This document shows, piece by piece, positions 5,410-9,847 of a DNA stretch of 9,847 bases (positions are counted from its first letter, which is position 1; every line of letters begins with the position of its first letter). This DNA comes from Deltaproteobacteria bacterium (GTDB taxonomy: Bacteria; Desulfobacterota; Binatia; DP-6), in NCBI GenBank assembly GCA_005879245.1, contig VBLA01000015.1, positions 1-9,847 of the forward strand. The letters are read 5' to 3'. A program made the position numbers and the translations under genes. A model generated the notes under the pieces. It did no database searches and had not been told where the DNA came from. It worked only from the letters and a program-made list of their open reading frames with translations.

Positions 5410-6243
5410 ATGGGACGCGTGAAGGAAGAGCCGCGGGGCCGCCTGGCAACGTTACAGGACATCCTTGCGGACGGAGGGAAGCGCTTGGTCGATCAGGCGC
5501 AGGGCCTGCGTGTAGGGATCGAGCGGCGCCTCGTGGAGGTCGGCCGGGGGGTCGAGGGGCAGGTCGTCGCGCTCGTCGGTGCCACCGAGGAGCGGCTGAC
5601 CGAGCGGCTCGACGCCTTGCTGAACCGTCTCGCCGTCAGCCTCCGCAAGGACGTCGATCGGGTGCGTGATCGCGTGCGCACCCTCGAGAACCGTCTCGCC
5701 GATGTCCCGAAAGACGGGGTGCGGGAGCTCGTCGCCCCGATCCAGGCGGTCGCCACGGGTGCCGGGGAGCGCGCCGCGGGGGCAATGGCCCGGGCCGAGG
5801 AGCTCGCCGCACGCCTCCAGCACGTCGAGCGACGCATCGCCGAGATCACCCGCGAGACGGCGAAGGACACGATCGACGGCGATGATATCCGCCAGCGGCT
5901 GGAAAGGATCGACCAGCGGCTCACGGACCTGGGCCGGGAGGTCGGTACCAAGCTCGGCGAGCTCGGCGCGCTCCGCGAGCGGCTGACGCGGATCGAAGGA
6001 CGGGTCGTGGAGTACAGCAAGGATCAGATCGCACGCGCCGGGGAAGCGGCGGGGCTCCGGGACCGCCTCGGGCGGCTCGAGGCCCGTCTGGGCGACCTCT
6101 CGAAGGAGCAGCTCGCACGGGCGGTAGAGAGCGCGGGACTCCGGGAGCGCCTCTTCCGGCTCGAGCAACGCGGGGGAGCGGGAGGAGAGAACACCGGCCA
6201 TTTCGAAGAAGCGTCGCGCATGAGCCTTCCGGTGGAGGACTAG
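5410..6243 (+). CDS. Coiled-coil protein with 28-residue repeats, phasin-like
   Basis: This 277-residue, strongly charged, almost entirely helical protein is cytoplasmic, with no signal peptide, no Cys and no Trp. It starts at ATG 5410 behind an excellent Shine-Dalgarno (AAGGAGG at 5398-5404), so strong translation is likely. Residues 10-100 are amphipathic helix ending in LLNRLAVSLRKDVDRVRDRV, which resembles the 'RLGVPTRxEVxxLxxRVxxLE' segment of polyhydroxyalkanoate-granule phasins of the PhaF/PhaI type. That likeness is by eye only. Residues 188-254 contain two and a half copies of a 28-residue (four-heptad) repeat. The tail, from 255, is Gly-rich and then acidic. The stop is seven bases before gloB, suggesting translational coupling. 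Phasin, granule or DNA-associated coiled-coil, or structural scaffold all remain possible; no enzymatic domain is visible. Confidence 0.7.
   Translation: MGRVKEEPRGRLATLQDILADGGKRLVDQAQGLRVGIERRLVEVGRGVEGQVVALVGATEERLTERLDALLNRLAVSLRKDVDRVRDRVRTLENRLADVPKDGVRELVAPIQAVATGAGERAAGAMARAEELAARLQHVERRIAEITRETAKDTIDGDDIRQRLERIDQRLTDLGREVGTKLGELGALRERLTRIEGRVVEYSKDQIARAGEAAGLRDRLGRLEARLGDLSKEQLARAVESAGLRERLFRLEQRGGAGGENTGHFEEASRMSLPVED
5971..6171 (+). repeat. 28-residue tandem repeat inside the coiled-coil gene
   Basis: Copies are 5971-6054 (residues 188-215), 6055-6138 (216-243) and a partial third copy 6139-6171 (244-254). Shared pattern: LR-(E/D)-RL-x-R-(I/L)-E, then SK-(D/E)-Q-(I/L)-ARA-x-E-(A/S)-AG. 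Exactly four heptads per copy keeps the coiled coil in phase. Confidence 0.8.
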
Positions 6244-6250
6244 GCTCGAC

Positions 6251-7030
6251 GTGGATGTCGTCCCGATCCCGCAGCTCGCGGACAACTACGCCTACCTGCT
6301 CGTCGATCCGGCGACAGCGACGGCCGGGGTGGTCGACTGCGCGGACGCCGGGCCCGTCCTCGCGGAGGTTCGACGCCGGGGAGTCCGTCTGGTTGCGGTC
6401 CTTGCCACGCATCACCACTTCGACCACGTGGGGGGCAACCAGGACCTCGTCGCTGCCCTTCCCGGATTGCAGGTCTTCGGCTCGGCGGCCGAAGCTTCCC
6501 GTATCCCGGGCATCACGCGGCCTGTCCGCGACGGCGACCCGGTGGCGGTCGGCGAGCTTCGCGGACGCGTCATTCTGATCCCCGCCCACACCAGCGGTCA
6601 CATCGCGTATCATTTCCCGACCGAGCGCGTCCTCTTCACCGGGGATACGCTGTTCGCAGGCGGCTGCGGCCGGCTCTTCGAGGGAGACGCGGCCCAGATG
6701 ATGGATTCGCTGGGAAGACTCACCGCCCTTCCAGACGAGACAAGGGTGTACTGCGGCCACGAGTACACGGAGAAGAATCTTCGCTTCGCTGCCATGCTCG
6801 AGCCGGGCAACCGCCGGCTCCGCGAGAAGCGTGAAGCCGTCGAAGCTCTTCGCCGGGAGGGGAAGCCGACCGTGCCGAGCACGATCGGCGAGGAGAAGGC
6901 GACCTACCCCTTCCTTCGGATCGATAGCCCGGAGCTCGCCGCCTCGGTCCGCGAGCGCGTCCCGCGTGTCCGGGTGGAGGATCCCGTCGCGGTCTTTGCC
7001 GCGCTCCGTGGGCTGAAGGACAACTTCTAG
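6251..7030 (+). CDS. gloB: Hydroxyacylglutathione hydrolase (glyoxalase II)
   Basis: Glyoxalase II hydrolyses S-D-lactoylglutathione to D-lactate and glutathione, the second step of methylglyoxal detoxification in the cytoplasm. The 259-residue protein is of typical length and has the metallo-beta-lactamase motif THHHFDHVGG (His54, His56, Asp58, His59) plus His113 (AHTSGH), Asp132 (TGDTLFAGGCG) and His170 (YCGHEYT), all seven binuclear-site ligands. The C-terminal LRGLKDNF supplies the Arg/Lys pair that binds glutathione in known enzymes, which supports gloB over a generic MBL-fold hydrolase. The start is GTG 6251, seven bases after the coiled-coil stop; GGAGG at 6233-6237 is a little far away, so coupling to the upstream gene is likely. 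The MDVVPIPQLADNYAYLL N-terminus is canonical. No gloA is in the window. Confidence 0.92.
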   Translation: MDVVPIPQLADNYAYLLVDPATATAGVVDCADAGPVLAEVRRRGVRLVAVLATHHHFDHVGGNQDLVAALPGLQVFGSAAEASRIPGITRPVRDGDPVAVGELRGRVILIPAHTSGHIAYHFPTERVLFTGDTLFAGGCGRLFEGDAAQMMDSLGRLTALPDETRVYCGHEYTEKNLRFAAMLEPGNRRLREKREAVEALRREGKPTVPSTIGEEKATYPFLRIDSPELAASVRERVPRVRVEDPVAVFAALRGLKDNF

Positions 7031-7041
7031 GCAGCGCTCGC

Positions 7042-7703
7042 ATGCCGGACGACATCCTCCGCACCGTCGAAGCCGCGTGGTCGTCCTGCAAGGAGCCGGA
7101 GTGACGTTCTGCGCGGGGCTCGACCTGCGCGAGCTCGCGGCGCAGCGCGAGGCGGGAGCGGTGGAAACGCACGGCCTCGAAGACGCCCTCGCGACGCTCG
7201 AGCGCTGCCCGCATCCGACCATCGCCGCGGTGCAGGGCGACGCGATTGCCGGGGGCTGCGAGCTGGCGCTGCACTGCGACCTGCGGGTGGGGGGCGACAC
7301 CGCCCGCTTCGCGATGCCGCTCGCTCGCCTGGGCATCGCCGTTCCGATTGGACTCACCTGGAAGCTCGTCGACACGATCGGCGCCGCGCCCACCAAGGAG
7401 CTTCTTTTCACGGGCGAGGCGGTGGGTGCCGAAGCGGCGCTCGCGCTCGGACTCGTGAACCGGGTCGTCACGGCCGCCGACCTGCAGAGCGTGGTGGCCG
7501 GCCTCGCGCGAGCCATCGCGCAGAATGCCCCGCTTTCCGTGCGTGCCATGAAGGCGTTCGTGCAACGTCTCGCCGACGAGCGTCGGCAGCTGCGACGAGA
7601 CGATCTCGATACGCTCTTCCGGCAGGTGCGGGAGAGTGCGGATGCGAGGGAGGGTCTCGCGGCGCAGCGCGAACGGCGCGCGCCCGTCTTCCGGGGAGCC
7701 TAG
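7042..7703 (+). pseudogene. Enoyl-CoA hydratase/isomerase family gene with N-terminal deletion and frame change
   Basis: Crotonase-fold proteins of about 255-260 residues usually begin with a short strand, then LTLNRP..NAL, then a helix before a strand like VRVVVLQG. Here ATG 7042 opens a plausible beginning (MPDDILRTVE) 11 bases after gloB, but that frame ends at TGA 7102. The homologous body, from RVVVLQGAG, lies in another frame and has as its first start GTG 7077 (208 residues). About 35-45 codons are missing between the two parts, in a number of bases not divisible by three. The body is well preserved: FCAGLDL (first oxyanion loop), IAGGCELALHCDLR (Glu62 from GTG 7077 matches crotonase Glu144), and the C-terminal helices. 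The position of Glu164 is a Leu (AMPLARLG), as in many isomerase-like members. It may be a recent pseudogene, an assembly artefact, or a shortened protein from GTG 7077. Its TAG stop overlaps that of the convergent gene. Confidence 0.7.
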
Positions 7704-8299
7704 AGGAAGAGCGCGGTCCCCACCTGCATCGCGAAGGCGAGATCACCCTCGAGCTTCACGAGACCTTGCATGAAGGCCGCCTGGGGGGTCAGCTCGCCCG
7801 CCTGCAAGCGGAGCGCGTCCTCGGCGCGGAGGCTCACGGTGCAGCGGGGCTGTGCGCGGTCGCCCGCACCGAACTGGACGAGGATCATGCGCTCGCCGTC
7901 GGTGCTTCCCAGGCGGAAGGCAATCGCCCCCTCCAGAGCGCGCAGCCGCTCGATTCGGCTCCTCGTGAGCTCCGGAGCCAGAGCCGGCAGCCCGGCGCGG
8001 TCGGCGAGCTGCGCCCGGACGAGCGATTCCCAATCCTTCCGCTCCTGGTAGAGCCGGATGATGGGCGGCGAGTCGGGGACGTCCGCGACCCGGGTCTCGC
8101 CATCGCGCAGATTCAGATACCAGGTCCCATCTCCCTCGAGTACGAGCTGAACGGTCGCCGTAGCTGCCAGTCGGTCGTCCAGCTCCCGCTGCAAGCGGGC
8201 GATCTCCGCCTTGAGCTGGGCTACGCGTCGCGCCGACCGCGGAGCGACGTGCTCCCGCAGGAAAGTCGGGGGATCGGGCGGAGGCGAGGTCTCGGCCAT
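7700..8299 (-). CDS. SCP2 sterol-binding domain protein with N-terminal extension
   Basis: SCP2 domains bind lipids or acyl-CoA in a hydrophobic tunnel and act as carriers or subunits of thiolases. The 199-residue protein has a Pro-rich head (1-12), a short coiled-coil segment (24-44, VAQLKAEIARLQRELDDRL) and then two regions with SCP2 character. Residues 49-98 look like a first half (VQLVLEGDGTWYLNLRDGE). Residues 120-197 look like a full domain, with VSLRAEDALRLQAGELTPQAAFMQG and KLEGDLAFAMQ being textbook SCP2. No signal peptide is present, so it is cytoplasmic. The start at 8299 is set by AGGAG (8309-8305) five bases away. It follows the YyaL-type gene by eight bases, so the two are surely one transcript. 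Its TAG stop shares CTAG with the convergent crotonase gene. Confidence 0.82.
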   Translation of the reverse strand: MAETSPPPDPPTFLREHVAPRSARRVAQLKAEIARLQRELDDRLAATATVQLVLEGDGTWYLNLRDGETRVADVPDSPPIIRLYQERKDWESLVRAQLADRAGLPALAPELTRSRIERLRALEGAIAFRLGSTDGERMILVQFGAGDRAQPRCTVSLRAEDALRLQAGELTPQAAFMQGLVKLEGDLAFAMQVGTALFL

Positions 8300-8304
8300 G
8301 CGAG

Positions 8305-8310
8305 CTCCTA
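8305..8310 (-). promoter_or_regulatory. Ribosome binding site embedded in the upstream stop codon
   Basis: On the minus strand TAGGAG contains both the TAG stop of the YyaL-type gene (8310-8308) and the AGGAG for the SCP2 gene, five bases before ATG 8299. This indicates termination-reinitiation coupling and excludes the longer start at 8383. Confidence 0.7.
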
Positions 8311-9847
8311 GGTGGAAGGGCCGAGCAGCCGCTCGAGCTCGGCCGGATCGGTGACCGGGGACGAGCAGGCGAAGTGACGGCACACGTAGGCGGTCGCTCG
8401 CCCATCGAGTGGTCGTCGTTCGCGCGCCGGCGCCGGCACGTCCTTCTCACCCGCCTCGGCCCGAACCAGCACGCGATGGGGGAGGTAGGTGAGCGCGACG
8501 ACGGCCCACAGGGCGTCGGCATCGGTCGCCCCCTGCCGGCCGATCACCACCACCTCGGTCGGGCCCTCCGTGTAGAGCTCGAGCGCCTGCACATACGAAG
8601 CGTACGCGAACGGGTTCGCAGCTGCCTCGTCGTGGTAGAGGCGGAGTATCTCCTCCGCCCGTTCCCGGTAGGACGGCTCCCCGGTGAGGTGATGCAGCCG
8701 GAGGAGAACATGCGCCGCAACCGAGTTTCCTGCCGGCAGCGACCCGTCCGCCCCGGACTTCGTTCGAGCGATGAGCCGCTCGCCGTCGTGAGCCGTGAAG
8801 AAGTAGGCGCCGGCCTCGTCGTCGTGGAAGCGGGCCTCGAGCGCCGCGACGAGGTCACGTGCGCGGGCGAGGTGCATCCGCTCCCCCGTCGCCTCGTAGA
8901 GATCGAGGAGCGCGCTCGCGACGAACGCATGGTCGTCCAGGTAGGCATCCCCCTTGGCCCTTCCCCCGGCCCACCCGTGGAGTAAACGTCCCCCGGAGCG
9001 CATGCGGTCCCAGATGAACGTCGCGCCCGCGACCGCGGCGTCGACGAACCGTCGCGCCCCGAAGACTCGTCCCGCCTCGGCCAGCGTCCCGATCATGAGG
9101 CCGTTCCAGCTCGCGAGGATCTTCTCGTCGCGGAGGGGCGGTACCCGGCCCGCTCGCGCTGAGAGCAGCCGACGCCTCGCCTCGCCGATCGCGTGCGCGG
9201 CCTCCTCGGGGCTTCGTCCGAAGAGCCTAGCCACCTCTTCCCCCGAGAGCGTGACGTGCGGGATGTTCCGCCCCTCGAAGTTGCCGTCGTCGGAGATGTC
9301 CCAGTACCGGCAGACGAGCTCGAGGTCACGCGGCTCCACGACCCGCGCCACATCCGCGCGTGTCCAGATGAAGTACTTCCCTTCCTCGCCCTCGCTGTCG
9401 GCGTCGGTGGCGGAGTAGAAGCCGCCCTCCGGGTGCCGCAGGTCGCGGAGGACGTAGTCCAGGGTCTCCTCGGCGATCGCGCGCAGCCACCGGTCACCGG
9501 TCACCTGAAAGGCCTCGAGGTAGAGGCGGGGAAGCTGCGCGTTGTCGTACAACATCTTCTCGAAGTGCGGCACGCGCCACTGAGCGTCGACCGTGTAGCG
9601 GTGAAACCCGCCACCGATCTGGTCGTACATCCCCCCCTTCGCCATCCGCTCGCAGGTGAGGCGTACCGCCTCGAGCAACGGCGGGTTGGCCGTTGCCCGG
9701 TACTGGCGAAGGAAGAGCTGGAAGGCGGACGTGTGAGGGAACTTGGGCGCTCCGCCGAGCCCGCCCTGGTCGAGATCCACGTGACGGAGCAAGGCTTCGG
9801 CCGCTCGGCGTGGCAACGCCGGGTCGAGCGCCCGCTCGGTGGGACGG
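8308..9847 (-). CDS. YyaL/DUF255-type protein, thioredoxin-like plus (alpha/alpha)6 barrel (5'-truncated)
   Basis: This is the C-terminal 513 or so residues of a protein of the YyaL/SSP411 (spermatogenesis-associated protein 20-like) family, usually about 650-700 residues. Family members have an N-terminal thioredoxin-like DUF255 domain, here beyond the right edge, and a barrel resembling N-acylglucosamine 2-epimerase and glycoside hydrolases. The frame is open to the window end (R-P-T-E-R-A-L-D-P-A), so the apparent TTG at 9816 is internal. Recognisable blocks are GGLGGAPKFPH, GGMYDQIGGGFHRY, VPHFEKMLYDNAQL, GFYSATDADSEGEEGKYF, DEKILASWNGLMI, YLDDHAF, AGNSVAAHVLLRL and the closing YVCRHFACSSPVTD. 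These are the family's conserved regions in the right order and show no break. The biochemical role of bacterial members is not settled; barrel similarity suggests carbohydrate binding or a redox function. It is the first gene of a two-gene unit with the SCP2 gene. Confidence 0.88.
   Translation of the reverse strand, partial: RPTERALDPALPRRAAEALLRHVDLDQGGLGGAPKFPHTSAFQLFLRQYRATANPPLLEAVRLTCERMAKGGMYDQIGGGFHRYTVDAQWRVPHFEKMLYDNAQLPRLYLEAFQVTGDRWLRAIAEETLDYVLRDLRHPEGGFYSATDADSEGEEGKYFIWTRADVARVVEPRDLELVCRYWDISDDGNFEGRNIPHVTLSGEEVARLFGRSPEEAAHAIGEARRRLLSARAGRVPPLRDEKILASWNGLMIGTLAEAGRVFGARRFVDAAVAGATFIWDRMRSGGRLLHGWAGGRAKGDAYLDDHAFVASALLDLYEATGERMHLARARDLVAALEARFHDDEAGAYFFTAHDGERLIARTKSGADGSLPAGNSVAAHVLLRLHHLTGEPSYRERAEEILRLYHDEAAANPFAYASYVQALELYTEGPTEVVVIGRQGATDADALWAVVALTYLPHRVLVRAEAGEKDVPAPARERRPLDGRATAYVCRHFACSSPVTDPAELERLLGPST

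Noticed and set aside
5452..6285. Minus-strand open frame opposite the coiled-coil gene
   Set aside because: The plus-strand gene has an excellent Shine-Dalgarno and a heptad-phased repeat; the opposite frame has neither start signal nor domain.
5921..7549. Very long minus-strand open frame (over 500 codons) opposite the coiled-coil, gloB and crotonase genes
   Set aside because: It crosses three genes with recognisable families, and the product is a Ser/Ala/Arg-rich string without motifs; a G+C artefact.
8300..8383. Longer start for the SCP2 protein at 8383
   Set aside because: It would overlap the conserved C-terminus of the YyaL-type gene; ATG 8299 has a well-spaced Shine-Dalgarno.
1..9847. 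CRISPR array, insertion sequence, phage or defence genes
   Set aside because: No regularly spaced direct repeats, transposase motifs, integrase motifs or defence-system domains were seen on either strand.

Overview
This window is bacterial chromosomal DNA of very high G+C content, with tightly packed genes, frequent GTG starts and short or negative gaps. Bacterial RlmE, PgeF and glyoxalase II are present. They sit beside an orphan E2-type acyltransferase, a FIST-domain protein, an SCP2-type lipid-carrier protein and a YyaL-type protein. This mix suggests a Gram-negative, free-living soil or sediment bacterium of the old deltaproteobacterial range or a neighbouring uncultured phylum such as Binatota. 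That placement is an inference from composition and gene content, since no taxonomic marker is present. No IS element, phage gene, CRISPR array, tRNA or rRNA was seen.

Layout. (1) 1-442: 3' part of pgeF (+), meeting a minus-strand orphan 2-oxoacid dehydrogenase-type acyltransferase (414-1268) tail to tail with a 29-base overlap. (2) 1269-1420: a divergent promoter region with two back-to-back sigma70-like promoters. The right-hand one drives a 91-residue exported protein of unknown function and then rlmE. (3) 2339-2684: the only long non-coding stretch, less G+C-rich than its surroundings. It holds three DnaA-box-like 9-mers, an AT-rich segment, a possible extended -10 promoter and a strong 16-bp hairpin just upstream of the next gene. 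(4) 2685-7703: a plus-strand gene train. It encodes a secreted M20 metallopeptidase, a FIST-domain protein, a phasin-like coiled-coil protein with a 28-residue repeat, glyoxalase II (gloB) and a damaged enoyl-CoA hydratase/isomerase gene. (5) 7700-9847: a minus-strand pair, a YyaL/DUF255-type protein (cut by the right edge) followed 8 bp later by an SCP2 domain protein. The two trains converge on one CTAG that supplies both TAG stop codons.

How the genes fit together. Several gene families here act on acyl, thioester or lipid substrates (orphan E2 acyltransferase, crotonase-family protein, SCP2, phasin-like protein, glyoxalase II). This could reflect acyl-CoA or storage-lipid metabolism, but no complete pathway is present and the link is an inference.

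No clear new multi-gene system was found. The points most worth a second look are the intergenic region at 2339-2684 (possible DnaA-binding or origin-like site plus the unexplained hairpin), the crotonase gene that has lost about 35-45 codons and its reading frame near the N-terminus, the phasin-like repeat protein, and the SCP2 protein that appears to carry one and a half domains.
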